Assembly (NCBI GenBank): GCA_963753485.1
Contig: CAVWCL010000005.1
Coordinates: 62,001 to 126,000, forward strand
Length of the DNA: 64,000 nt
Origin: CAWDLX01 sp963753485
GTDB taxonomy: Bacteria > Actinomycetota > Actinomycetes > Mycobacteriales > Micromonosporaceae
Direction: 5' to 3'
This document shows, piece after piece, positions 16,886 through 25,800 of the stretch. The position numbers and the translations under genes were made by a program. The notes under the pieces were generated by a model, which ran no database searches, was not told the origin of the DNA, and worked only from the letters and a program-made list of their open reading frames with translations. Within the stretch, counting starts at the first letter, position 1, and each line of letters opens with the position of its first letter.

Positions 16886-17387
16886 GGTGCTGAACCAGCT
16901 GGCGGCCCGGGGGGCGACCCTGGCGGTCGCCGAGTCGCTCACCGGAGGGCTGCTCGCCGCCGCGCTGGTCGAGGTGCCCGGGGCCAGCAAGGTCTTCCGG
17001 GGCGGGCTGGTGGTCTACGCCACCGACCTCAAGGAGACGCTCGCCGGCGTACCGGCGCAGCTTCTGGCCGACCGCGGCCCGGTCGACCCGGACGTGGCGG
17101 TCGCGCTCGCCGCCGGGGCTCGCGAGCGGTGCGGCGCCGACTGGGGCGTGGCGACCACCGGTGTGGCCGGCCCGGAGACCCAGCGCGGAGTGCCGGTCGG
17201 CACCGTCTTCGTGGCGGCGTCGGGTCCGTCCGGCGCGGCCGTTCGCCGGTTCACGCTCGACGGCGACCGGGCCGCGATCCGCTCGGCGGCGGTGGCCGCC
17301 GCCCTCGATCTGCTCGGGACGGCGCTCGCCGCGGAAGGGGCCAAAGTGAGCAGCACCGAAGATGTCGAACACGACGTGACCGGGTAG
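16872..17387 (+). CDS. CinA C-terminal-domain protein (nicotinamide-nucleotide amidohydrolase type)
   Basis: 171 residues covering only the CinA C-terminal domain, the PncC activity that deamidates nicotinamide mononucleotide in NAD recycling. Conserved blocks are VAESLTGGLLAAALVEVPGAS, FRGGLVVYATDLK, ATTGVAGPETQRGVPVGTVFVA. The ATG at 16872 lies inside the end of the NAT gene. It sits between pgsA and clgR as in other actinobacteria. Confidence 0.88.
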   Translation: MSAAEVLNQLAARGATLAVAESLTGGLLAAALVEVPGASKVFRGGLVVYATDLKETLAGVPAQLLADRGPVDPDVAVALAAGARERCGADWGVATTGVAGPETQRGVPVGTVFVAASGPSGAAVRRFTLDGDRAAIRSAAVAAALDLLGTALAAEGAKVSSTEDVEHDVTG

Positions 17388-17444
17388 CCTGACAGGCACG
17401 ACCGATAGGTGCGCTGGCGCGGCTGCCGTGGGTGAGGAGGTGCC

Positions 17445-17900
17445 ATGGTCCTGCTCCGCAAGGTGATCGGCGACGCGCTGCGGGCCCGCCGCCTCGCTCA
17501 GCATCGGACGCTGCGGGAGGTCTCGACCGCGGCCAACGTGAGCCTGGGGTACCTCTCCGAGATCGAGCGCGGCCACAAGGAAGCCTCGAGTGAGCTGCTC
17601 GCGTCGATCTGCGACGCCCTCGGCGCCCCGTTGTCGCAGATGCTCGGTGACGCGAGCGCCACCTTCGCCCTCGCCGAGCAGATGTCCGAGCAGGTGGAGC
17701 AGGTCTTCGCGGCCGCCGAGGCGCCGGAGACCAGCGCGGCCGTCACCAACGCGGTGGCCGCCGATGCCGGCCTAGATGCCCTGGTCACCGACGGCGAGCT
17801 GACCGTCCAGGTGCACAGCGACGGCCCGCTGCGTACCACCCTCACCGCGAAGCGGACGGCACCGGGTCCGCGCCAGCTGCCCTCGATCCTGGTCGGCTGA
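17445..17900 (+). CDS. clgR: ClgR-like XRE-family transcription activator
   Basis: 151 residues. The N-terminal HTH is RTLREVSTAANVSLGYLSEIERGHKEASSELL, the near-invariant ClgR recognition region, followed by a C-terminal tail of about 70 residues. ClgR activates clp protease genes and, in mycobacteria, the adjacent pspA-type gene in response to envelope stress. It has a strong ribosome site (GAGGAGG, 4 bases from the ATG). Its position between cinA and pspA supports the name. Confidence 0.9.
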   Translation: MVLLRKVIGDALRARRLAQHRTLREVSTAANVSLGYLSEIERGHKEASSELLASICDALGAPLSQMLGDASATFALAEQMSEQVEQVFAAAEAPETSAAVTNAVAADAGLDALVTDGELTVQVHSDGPLRTTLTAKRTAPGPRQLPSILVG

Positions 17901-17958
17901 GCACTCGGCCCGATCCAGTCCGGCCGCCACCCCGAGGACGTGGTAGCCCGCGACCTGA

Positions 17959-17969
17959 CGCCGGTGGCG
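17959..17969. promoter_or_regulatory. Candidate ClgR operator upstream of pspA
   Basis: CGCCGGTGGCG fits the core CGCY-N3-RGCG of the published ClgR motif, but the flanking A/T positions do not all match. It lies between clgR and pspA, 145 bases before the pspA start. High GC makes chance matches common. Confidence 0.35.
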
Positions 17970-18114
17970 GCGGGCTGTCAAGATTGGAGAGCGACGGCCG
18001 GACCCACGGCCGGGACCCGAGGCCCACAGCCTGGACTCAGGGCCCGGGACCCGGGGCCTGGACCCCAGGGGCCGGGCCGGACGGCGGTGGTATCCGCGGC
18101 AGAGAGGACGCACG

Positions 18115-18993
18115 ATGGCGAATCCGTTCGTCAAGGGCTGGAAGTACCTGATGGCGCTGTTCGGGTCCAAGATCGACGAGTACGCCGACCCGAAGGTGCA
18201 GATCCAGCAGGCGATCGAGGACGCACAGCGCCAGCACCAGTCGCTGCTGCAGCAGGCGGCGGCGGTCATCGGCAACCAGCATCAGCTGGAGATGAAGCTC
18301 TCGCGCCAGCTCACCGAGGTCGAGAACATGCAGGCCAACGCCCGCCAGGCGTTGATCCTGGCCGACCGGGCGCGGGGCGCGGGCGATGAGGCGAAGGCGA
18401 CCGACTACGAGCACACGGCCCAGACATTCGCGACCCAGCTGGTCGCGGCGGAGAGCTCGCTCACCGATCTCAAGGCGCTGCACGACCAGTCGCTCGGCGC
18501 GGCGACCCAGGCCCGCGAGGCGGTGAAGAGCAACGAGATGGTGCTGCGCCAGCGCCTGGCCGAGCGCACCAAGCTGCTCAGCCAGCTGGAGCAGGCGAAG
18601 ATGCAGGAGAGCGTTGCCCGGTCCCTGGAGTCGCTCGGCTCGCTCTCCGCTCCGGGCACATCGCCCTCGCTGGACGAGGTCCGTGACAAGATCGAGAAGC
18701 GGTACGCGGTCGCGCTCGGGCGAGCTGACCTGGCCCAGGGTTCGGTGGAGGGTCGGCGTCTCGAGGTGCAGAAGGCCACCCTGGACATGGCCGGTTCGAG
18801 CCGGCTGGCGGAGATCCGGGCGAGCATGGCCGGCGAGCTGACCGCCTCGGCTCCGCCACCCGCGGTCGCCGGCGCCCGCACGCCGCCCGCGGTGTCGGCG
18901 GCTGCGGACGCCCCGGCCAGCGACGCTTCGCCGGCTTCGTCGGCCGAGCCGGCCGCCTCGGCCGAGGCGGCGCGGCAAACCGAGCAGACCTGA
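18115..18993 (+). CDS. pspA: PspA/IM30 (ESCRT-III-like) envelope stress protein
   Basis: 292 residues, almost wholly helical from residue 15 to 235: a coiled-coil PspA/IM30 domain (KIDEYADPKVQIQQAIEDAQ, SRQLTEVENMQANARQAL, AESSLTDLKALHDQSL). Such proteins coat damaged inner membranes. The last 55 residues are an Ala/Pro/Ser-rich unstructured tail. It corresponds in position to the mycobacterial 35-kDa antigen gene next to clgR. The 214-base gap upstream holds a candidate ClgR site. The stop is one end of a hairpin with the convergent nei gene. Confidence 0.92.
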   Translation: MANPFVKGWKYLMALFGSKIDEYADPKVQIQQAIEDAQRQHQSLLQQAAAVIGNQHQLEMKLSRQLTEVENMQANARQALILADRARGAGDEAKATDYEHTAQTFATQLVAAESSLTDLKALHDQSLGAATQAREAVKSNEMVLRQRLAERTKLLSQLEQAKMQESVARSLESLGSLSAPGTSPSLDEVRDKIEKRYAVALGRADLAQGSVEGRRLEVQKATLDMAGSSRLAEIRASMAGELTASAPPPAVAGARTPPAVSAAADAPASDASPASSAEPAASAEAARQTEQT

Positions 18994-19003
18994 GCGGCTC
19001 AGG
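18989..19003. terminator. Stop-codon hairpin between pspA and nei
   Basis: CCTGAGCGGCTCAGG: a 6-bp stem and 3-base loop that contain the TGA of pspA and, on the reverse strand, the TGA of the glycosylase gene. Confidence 0.45.
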
Positions 19004-19883
19004 GCGGCGGCTGGCAGCGCGGGCACCAGTAGGTGACCCGCTCGCCCTGATCAGCCCGGGCGATCGGCGTGCCGCAGCGTCGGCATGGTGCACCTGCGCG
19101 GCCGTAGACGTAGACCTCCTGGCCCCGGCGCAGGGAGCCGGTGGTCGCCTGGGTCGCCCGGCCCCGGTTGCTGCGCAGCAGGGCCCGGGCCAGGTCGACC
19201 ACGGCCTCCAGATCATCCACTGTGGATACCAGTGCCCACGGGTTGAGCCCCCGGAGGAAGAGCGTCTCCGCCTTGTACAGGTTCCCGATGCCGGCGAGAT
19301 TGCGCTGCTCCAGTAGGGCCTCGGCGATCGGCTGATCCGGATGCTCGCGCAGCCGGCGCACCGCCTCGGCCCGGTCCCAGCCGCCCGGTTCGTCCGGCGA
19401 CCCGAGCAGGTCCGGTCCGAGATGCCCGACGAGCCGCGCTTCCTCGTCGGTGGCCACAATGGACAGTTCGTGCAGGTGGTAGCCGACCGCGACCGCGGAG
19501 CCGGTGCGCAGCACGGCCCGGATCAGGTGCGCCGGACCGCCGCGCCAGGCCACCCCCGGCCGGTACACCTGCCAGTGGCCATCCATCCGCAGGTGGGAGT
19601 GCAGAGTGACCGGCCGCTCGCCGGCGATGCGCGGACTGCGAGCGCCGGGCGGGGTGGGCATTGCCTTGGCGGGTGCGGGATCGGCCGGCCCGGTGTCGGC
19701 GGCGGGCGGGGTCAGGCGCAGCAGCAGGTGTTTGCCCCGGCTGGCGCAGCCGTTCACGAGCCATCCCGACAGCTCCACCGTGGCCAGTCGGGGCACCCGC
19801 AGGTCACTGTGGTCGACCACGGTGCCGGCGAGGGCCCGGTCGAGCATCCGCGCCGTGTTCCAGACCGTGTCGCCCTCGGGCAC
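18999..19883 (-). CDS. Fpg/Nei-family DNA glycosylase (Nei2-like)
   Basis: 294-residue bifunctional glycosylase/AP lyase for oxidised bases. The N-terminus PEGDTVWNTARML supplies the catalytic Pro2 and Glu3; the D-T-V form is typical of actinobacterial Nei rather than MutM (PELPEV). HLRMDGHW and LAGIGNLYKAE form the helix-two-turn-helix region. The C-terminal zinc finger is CRRCGTPI...YWCPRCQ. GTG start at 19883. An Ala/Pro-rich insertion of about 25 residues sits near residue 75. Confidence 0.9.
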   Translation of the reverse strand: MPEGDTVWNTARMLDRALAGTVVDHSDLRVPRLATVELSGWLVNGCASRGKHLLLRLTPPAADTGPADPAPAKAMPTPPGARSPRIAGERPVTLHSHLRMDGHWQVYRPGVAWRGGPAHLIRAVLRTGSAVAVGYHLHELSIVATDEEARLVGHLGPDLLGSPDEPGGWDRAEAVRRLREHPDQPIAEALLEQRNLAGIGNLYKAETLFLRGLNPWALVSTVDDLEAVVDLARALLRSNRGRATQATTGSLRRGQEVYVYGRAGAPCRRCGTPIARADQGERVTYWCPRCQPPP

Positions 19884-19928
19884 GCTCCTATCGTGCCCGA
19901 CGGCGCACCAGCCGTGAGGGCGGGCGGG

Positions 19929-20759
19929 CTACCGGCCGGTGAGGCGCACCACGTCGCCGGGCGCGGCGCCGAGCACCCGATCCGCCTGTCCGCCGTTGAC
20001 CGCCACCGCGAGCCGGCCGGCCGAATCCTGGTACGCGACCAGCTCGCCCGGGCGGGCGTCGGCGAAGGTCCGGCCCCGCACCGCCGGCTCACCGCCGACG
20101 TGCAGCGCCGCCGGCAGGGTCGCCAGCACCTCGCCGGCGGCCGCCAGCTGGACATTGCCGAAGCGGTCCACCTGCACCACCTCGGCCTCCACGACGCCGT
20201 CGGCGATCACGACCATGGGGTCGGGCAGACGGCACAGACCGCCGGGGTCCAGCGCCTCCCCGGCGCCGGCCAGGTCGGCGCCGGTCGCCAGCCGGGCGGC
20301 GACCGGGGCGAAAATGTCGCGGCCGTGAAAGGTCGCGGAGACGGCGGGCGCGAACCAGGCCGAGTTGGTCAGTTCCACCGCCCGGCGCACGCCGCCGAGC
20401 GCATCGGCGGCGGCCATCAGCAGTCCGTTGTCCGGGCCCACGAGCACGCCGCGCTCGGTGTCGAGGGCGACGCCGCGCCGGGCGGTACCGACACCGGGAT
20501 CCACGATCGCGATGTGGATGGCGATGGGCAGGTGCGGCACGGTCTGGGCGAGCACGGCCGCGCCGGCGCTGACGTCGCCCGGCGGCACCAGATGGGTGAT
20601 GTCGAGCACGCGTACCGCGGGTGCCGCGCGCGCGAGGACGCCGTGGCACACCGCGACGAAGCCGTCGCTGAGCCCGTAGTCCGTGGTGAGACTGACCCAG
20701 CCGTACCCGCGGCCGTCCGAAACGCCGCCGGGAGTCGCCGGACCGCCCAGAGCTGCCAT
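19929..20759 (-). CDS. SAM hydrolase / SAM-dependent hydroxide adenosyltransferase (DUF62)
   Basis: 276 residues of the fluorinase/chlorinase superfamily; ordinary members hydrolyse S-adenosylmethionine to adenosine and methionine. Visible blocks are VSLTTDYGLSDGFVAVCHG, ITHLVPPGDVSAGA, VDPGVGTARRGVA, VGPDNGLL and FHGRDIFAPVAA, containing the Asp, Arg and His expected of the hydroxide-transferring branch. The C-terminal beta domain begins near DRFGNVQL. The ATG at 20759 is set by a TACCCT -10 box 7 bases upstream. It is divergent from the LLM gene. Confidence 0.88.
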   Translation of the reverse strand: MAALGGPATPGGVSDGRGYGWVSLTTDYGLSDGFVAVCHGVLARAAPAVRVLDITHLVPPGDVSAGAAVLAQTVPHLPIAIHIAIVDPGVGTARRGVALDTERGVLVGPDNGLLMAAADALGGVRRAVELTNSAWFAPAVSATFHGRDIFAPVAARLATGADLAGAGEALDPGGLCRLPDPMVVIADGVVEAEVVQVDRFGNVQLAAAGEVLATLPAALHVGGEPAVRGRTFADARPGELVAYQDSAGRLAVAVNGGQADRVLGAAPGDVVRLTGR

Positions 20760-20766
20760 ATCGCCG

Positions 20767-20772
20767 AGGGTA
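20767..20772 (-). promoter_or_regulatory. -10 box of the SAM hydrolase gene, predicted leaderless
   Basis: Reverse-strand TACCCT, 7 bases before the ATG at 20759. Confidence 0.5.
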
Positions 20773-20841
20773 ACGCCGCCGTCGGCCCGCACAGGGCGGC
20801 CCTGTGCCGGTGTCGATGGTGGGCCACGGTATGCATAGGCC

Positions 20842-21777
20842 ATGCGTTTGACGATCTTCACCGAGCCCCAGCAGGGGGCGAGCTACGCCGATCTGCTGCG
20901 GGTGGCGCGACACGCCCAGGCGGCCGGCTTCGATGGCTTCTTCCGCTCCGACCACTACGTGGCCTTCGGCAGCGACGGGCTACCCGGACCGACCGACGCA
21001 TGGGTGACGCTGGCCGGCCTGGCCCGCGAGACCGAGGGCATCCGGCTCGGCACCCTGGTCACCTCGGCCACGTTCCGGCGGCCGGGCCCGCTCGCCATTG
21101 CCGTGGCCCAGGTGGACGCGATGAGCGGCGGCCGGGTGGAGCTCGGTCTCGGCGCCGGTTGGTATGAGACCGAGCACCTCGCATACGGGATCCCGTTCCC
21201 GCCGGTGGGCGAGCGATTCGACCGTCTCGCCGAACAGCTCGCGATCATCACTGGGCTGTGGGCGACCCCGGCCGGCGAGCGGTTCTCGTTCCAGGGCGCC
21301 TGGTACTCGCTGGCCGACTCACCGGCGCTGCCGAAGCCGGTGCAGGTGCCGGGACCGCCAGTGATCATCGGTGGCGGCGGCCGGCGGCGGACACCGATGC
21401 TCGCGGCCCGCTACGCGGACGAGTTCAATGTGCCGTTCGCCGGCGTGGCCGAGACCGCGGCGCAGTACCGCCGGGCTGAGCGCGCCGGCACCGAACAGGG
21501 CCGCGATCTGGCTCGCCGGCCGCTCGTGCTCTCGGCCGCCCAGACGCTGTGTTGCGGCCGCAGCGCCGCCGAGGTGACCCGCCGGGCCGAGGCGATCGGG
21601 CAGCCCGCCGACCGGCTACGGGCCAATGGGATCGCCGGCACCCCGGCCGAGGTGGTCGACCGGATCGGCGCGTTCGCCGCGGCCGGGGCTTCCCGCTTGC
21701 ACCTGCAGGTCCTCGATCTGACCGATCTCGATCACCTCGACCTGGTCGCGTCGGCGGTGCTGCCTCAGCTCGGGTGA
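20842..21777 (+). CDS. LLM-class (F420-dependent type) oxidoreductase
   Basis: 311 residues with a luciferase-like TIM barrel. Family blocks are MRLTIFTEPQQGASYADLLRVA, GFDGFFRSDHY, TSATFRRPGPLAIAVAQVDAMSGGRVELGLGAGWYETEHLAYGIPF and PPVIIGGGGRRRTPMLAARYADEFNV. Close relatives in actinobacteria use coenzyme F420; the substrate is unknown. TATGCA lies 6 bases before the ATG, so it may be leaderless. The stop is half of a 14-bp perfect palindrome. Confidence 0.87.
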   Translation: MRLTIFTEPQQGASYADLLRVARHAQAAGFDGFFRSDHYVAFGSDGLPGPTDAWVTLAGLARETEGIRLGTLVTSATFRRPGPLAIAVAQVDAMSGGRVELGLGAGWYETEHLAYGIPFPPVGERFDRLAEQLAIITGLWATPAGERFSFQGAWYSLADSPALPKPVQVPGPPVIIGGGGRRRTPMLAARYADEFNVPFAGVAETAAQYRRAERAGTEQGRDLARRPLVLSAAQTLCCGRSAAEVTRRAEAIGQPADRLRANGIAGTPAEVVDRIGAFAAAGASRLHLQVLDLTDLDHLDLVASAVLPQLG

Positions 21778-21788
21778 CCGGCCGGTCA
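21775..21788. terminator. Perfect palindrome formed by two convergent stop codons
   Basis: TGACCGGCCGGTCA: the left TGA ends the LLM gene and the right TCA is the reverse-strand stop of the membrane protein gene. The intergenic distance is only 8 bases. Confidence 0.45.
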
Positions 21789-22433
21789 GTCGTCCTCCGG
21801 TCGCCGCCAGACCGTCGGGTCGTCGAAGAGGATGTCGTCGTCGTACTCCGGCGGTCCGGCCCCGACCGGCCCCATGCCGGCACCCGAGCGGCGCGCGCGG
21901 ACCAGGGCGATGGCGTGCCCCGTTCCGAGCACCAGCAGGGTCGCGGCCGCGAGGAAGAAGCCGTAGCGCGGGCTCGCGGTGACGTTGAGCGCCCGGGGGA
22001 TCCCGTTGGTCGGCAGGTCGGCGGTCTTGACGTTCTCCAGCCTGGCGATCGCCCGCACCTCGGCCGCGATGAGCAGGCCGAGACCGAGCGCGGCGAGCCC
22101 GGTGGCGGCGGTGTGCCGGATGAGCACCGGTCGGATCAATGCCGTCGCCATCGCGCCCAGGACCGCGACGGCGGACAGGATCGCCAAGGGCTCGATGTCG
22201 TACTGGTCGGCGAAGAGCGCGACGAGGTCGTCGGCCTCGCCCGGGTCGACGCCGGCGCCGCTGATGTCCGGGGCCCCGGCGTTGATCATGTCGATGCCGG
22301 TGAAGACCGCGGTGACCCGCGTGGCCGGGTCCGGGCCGCACGAGACGGCGGCGAACGGGAACAGGAACAGCAGCAGAACGAGGCCGAACCCGGCCGGGCT
22401 GAGCAGCTTGCTCAGCAGTGTGGGCTGGTTCAT
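21786..22433 (-). CDS. Four-helix membrane protein of unknown function
   Basis: 215 residues. The first segment, LLSPAGFGLVLLLFLFPFAAVSCG, ends in a Cys but is a poor lipobox; the SCG ending recurs in a loosely related group of bacterial membrane proteins. An external loop of about 60 residues follows, then three more membrane segments and an acidic cytoplasmic tail (EYDDDILFDDPTVWRRPEDD). The function is not recognisable. The ATG overlaps the stop of the upstream VOC gene by one base. Confidence 0.7.
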   Translation of the reverse strand: MNQPTLLSKLLSPAGFGLVLLLFLFPFAAVSCGPDPATRVTAVFTGIDMINAGAPDISGAGVDPGEADDLVALFADQYDIEPLAILSAVAVLGAMATALIRPVLIRHTAATGLAALGLGLLIAAEVRAIARLENVKTADLPTNGIPRALNVTASPRYGFFLAAATLLVLGTGHAIALVRARRSGAGMGPVGAGPPEYDDDILFDDPTVWRRPEDD

Positions 22434-22801
22434 CAGTCCTCTTCGGTCAGGCAGAACGGGTGGCCGGCCGGGTCAGCGTAGACCCGCCAGGTCTCCCCCG
22501 GCTGGTACGCGGGTCGGACCCCGCCCAGGGCAAGCACCCGCTCCTCGGCGGCCTCCAGGTCCTCGACGGTGAAGTCGAGGTGCACCTGCTGCGGACCGGT
22601 GGGGTCCGGCCACGCCGGCGGCACGTGGTCCGGGCTCTCCTGAAAGCAGACCCGTAGGCCGGTGCCGCTGTTGAGGGTCACCCACTCGGCTTCGTCGTAC
22701 TCGACGTGCCAGCCGGTGAGCTCGCCATAGAAGTGGGCGAGTTTGTGGGGATCTGGACAGTCCAGCACCACCGCGGTGAGGCGAGCGAGGGGCAGCACCA
22801 T
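22433..22801 (-). CDS. VOC-superfamily (glyoxalase-like) protein
   Basis: 122 residues with two beta-alpha-beta-beta-beta modules of the vicinal-oxygen-chelate fold: LTAVVLDCPDPHKLAHFYGELTGW in the first and HLDFTVEDLEAAEERVLALGG...YADPAGHPFCL in the second. Metal ligands fit His/Glu positions, but the substrate is unknown. The ATG at 22801 is chosen because the fold starts directly there. It lies downstream of lhr on the same strand and overlaps the next gene. Confidence 0.82.
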   Translation of the reverse strand: MVLPLARLTAVVLDCPDPHKLAHFYGELTGWHVEYDEAEWVTLNSGTGLRVCFQESPDHVPPAWPDPTGPQQVHLDFTVEDLEAAEERVLALGGVRPAYQPGETWRVYADPAGHPFCLTEED

Positions 22802-22888
22802 GTCCGGTAGCTTCTCCCCGCCATCCGGCGCACGCAAGGACCGTCGGGTGGTTGCGCCTACGCCGCCGGTGCCGGGGCGGCCGGGTCG

Positions 22889-25800
22889 TCAGGAGCGCAG
22901 ACGCAACCCGCGCGGGGTCGTCCGGAAGCCGGCCGCGGTGAGGGCGGCGCGCAGCGGGGACGCGTGGATGGTCTCGCCGTCGGCGCGCTCGACCGACATC
23001 GGACCGAGAGCGCCGGTGCGGACCGCGCCGGCAAGGGCGGTGGCCGCCGCCACCAGCGTCTGCGGATCGTCGGTGAAGGAGAGCAGGGTGCGACCGCCCC
23101 GCTCCACATAGATGGCGAGGTCCCCGGCGACCAGCACCACCAGTGCGCCCGCCTTGCGGCCAGGCCGGTGCCCGGTGCCCGGCTCGCCCTCGTCAACCAC
23201 CCGCTCGGGCCAGGCAAGGGCGGCGCCGTACGGGTTGGCCGGGTCGGTGGTAGCCAGCACCAGAGCGCGTGCGGTGCGTGCCTCGGCGCTCTCCGCCATG
23301 GCCCGCAGCCGGTCCACGGCACCGGGAACCGCGAACTGGGCCGCGCCCAGCCCGTCCACGAAGTACCCGCGACGGGCCGAGCCGCGCTCCTCCAGCGCCG
23401 AGAGCACCGGGTACACCGCCGCGAACCCACCCGGGGTGCCCTCGGCGAGCACCGCACCCCGGGTGACCACGCCATGGCGCTCGAGCAGGTTCTCGGCCGC
23501 TGCCGTGGCCCGCCGGGTGGGATTGGTGTCGCGCTCGGGCAGCCGGTACCACCGTCCGGCGGCACTCGGCGGCCCCGACCGGGCGGCGGCGAGCGATGTC
23601 CGACTCAGCCGACCGGTCGGCAACCGGGACGGCGAACGCAGCCGGGCCCGGGCCGCGGCAGGCCTGCCCCGGTGCGCGCCCCGACCAGCGAGCATGGCTC
23701 GCACCGGCGCGAGCGTGTCGTTCGCGACCAACCCGGCCCAGACCAGGTCCCACACCGCGGCGAGCAGGTCAGCCTCGGCGCTCTCGCCACTCGCCCCGGC
23801 CAGGTCGGCGAGCTGGCGAAAGAACAGGGCCTGGCCAGCGTCGAGGCGCTCCAGCACCGCCTGATGCAGCGGGCCGGCGGTGAACTCCGGGTCGGGCGGG
23901 GGCAGCAACAGCGGAGCCGATTCGGCCCAGCTGAACGCCAGCCAGCCGTCGGTGCCGGCGAGCGAGCCGTTGCCGGCCCAGATCACCTCGCCGCTGGTGC
24001 AGAGCTCGTCCAGGTACGCCGGCGTGTAGTCGGCCACCCGGGCGGCGAGCACCAGTGGCTCCCAGGCCGAGGCTGGCAGCGCCACGCCCTGCAGCTGCTC
24101 CAGGGCCGCGGCGACCGCCTCGACCCCGCGCGCCGACGAGCCGACCTGCTGCCAGCGGGGGAGGAAGGCGGCCAGGATCCGCGGTGGCACCGGCTCGATC
24201 TCGCGCCGCAGCGCCGCCAGCGACCGCCGGCGCAGCAGCCGCAGCACCTCGCTGTCGCACCACTCGGTGCCGATCGGCGCGCCGTCGACCCCGGCCGGAG
24301 TGAACTCGCCGGCCGCCACCCGGCCGGTGGCGGCGAGTCGCTTGAGCGCCTGCTCCACCACGAAGCTGCCCAGGCCGAAGCGGGCGGCGCAGGCCGCCGC
24401 GGTGAACGGTCCGCGGGTGCGCGCATACCGGGCGACGAGGTCGCCGATGGGGTCGGCGACCGGCTCCAGGTACGCCCCGGCCAACCCGACCGGCAACGCC
24501 ACCCCGAGACCGTCGCGTACCCGGGCCGCGTCCTCGATGAGGATCCAGCGTTGCTCGCCGGCGATGCGGACGTCGATGACGCGCCGGGCCGCGGCCAGCA
24601 CCTCGAGCCATTCCGGGTGGCCACCCCGGGCCACGCACTCCACCGTGGACAGATCGCCGAGCACCCGCAGCAGCTCGATCAGGTCCTCGCCGTCGCGCAC
24701 GGTCCGGGAGCCGTCGAGCCACTGCAACCGCCGTTCGGTCTCGACGACCACGTCGGGGTCGAGCAGCTCGCGCAGCTCGACCCGGCCCAGCAGCTCGCCC
24801 AGCAGCGTCGAGTCCAGCGCGAGCGCGGCCGCCCGGCGTTCGGCCAGCGGCACGTCCCCGCCGTAGAGGAAGGCACCCACGTACCCGAAGAGGAGCGAGC
24901 GGGCGAACGGCGACGGCCGCGGCGTCTCGACCTCGACGAGCCGGACGGCCCGGGCCGCGAGGTCGCGCATCAGGCCCACCAGGCCGGGTACGTCGAGGAC
25001 ATCCTGCAGGCATTCGCGAGCCGCCTCGAGGGTGATCGGGAAATCGGCGTACCCGCGGGCGACGTCGAGTAGCTGGGCGGCTCGCTGGCGCTGCTGCCAC
25101 AGCGGTTGGCGGCGCCGCGGATCGCGGCGGGGGAGCAGGAGCGCCCGGGCGGCGCACTCGCGGAACCGGGCGGCGAACATGGCCGAGGCGCCGACCGAGT
25201 CTTCGACCAGTGCGACAATCTCCTCCGGGTCGAAGACGACCAGGTCGGCACCGGGCGGCGCGTCCACGCCGGCCGCGTCCACGGCGTCGGGCAGGCGCAC
25301 CACGATGCCGTCGTCGCTCGGCAGCACCTGGGCGTCCACGCCGTAGCGTTCGCTGATGCGCACCCCGATCGCCATGGCCCAGGCCGCGTTGACCTTCGCC
25401 CCGAGGACACAGTGGACAGCCAGCCGCCAGTCGCCGAGCTCGTCGCGGAACCGCTCGACCAGCACGGTCCGGTCGTCGGGGAGATGGCGGGTCGCCTCCC
25501 GCTGCTCGTCCACATAGGAGAGAAGATTGTCGATCGCCCAGCCGTCCAATCCGGACCCGGCCAGGTCGGCTTCGGCCTTCTCCCTGGGGTGACGGGCCAG
25601 ATCCCGCAGGGTGGCGCCGATCGCCCGGCCCAGCTCGACCGGGCGGCCGGGCTGGTCGCCCTTCCAGAACGGCATCCGGGCGGCGACTCCGGGCGCCGGG
25701 GAGACCAGCACCCGGTCGGGGGTGATGTCCTCGATGCGCCACGAGGTGGAGCCGAGCAGGAACACGTCGCCGACCCGCGACTCGTAGACCATCTCCTCGT

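Noticed and set aside
17405..17420. GCGCTGGCGC upstream of clgR as a ClgR autoregulatory site
   Set aside because: It does not fit CGCY-N3-RGCG and such GC-only palindromes are frequent here.
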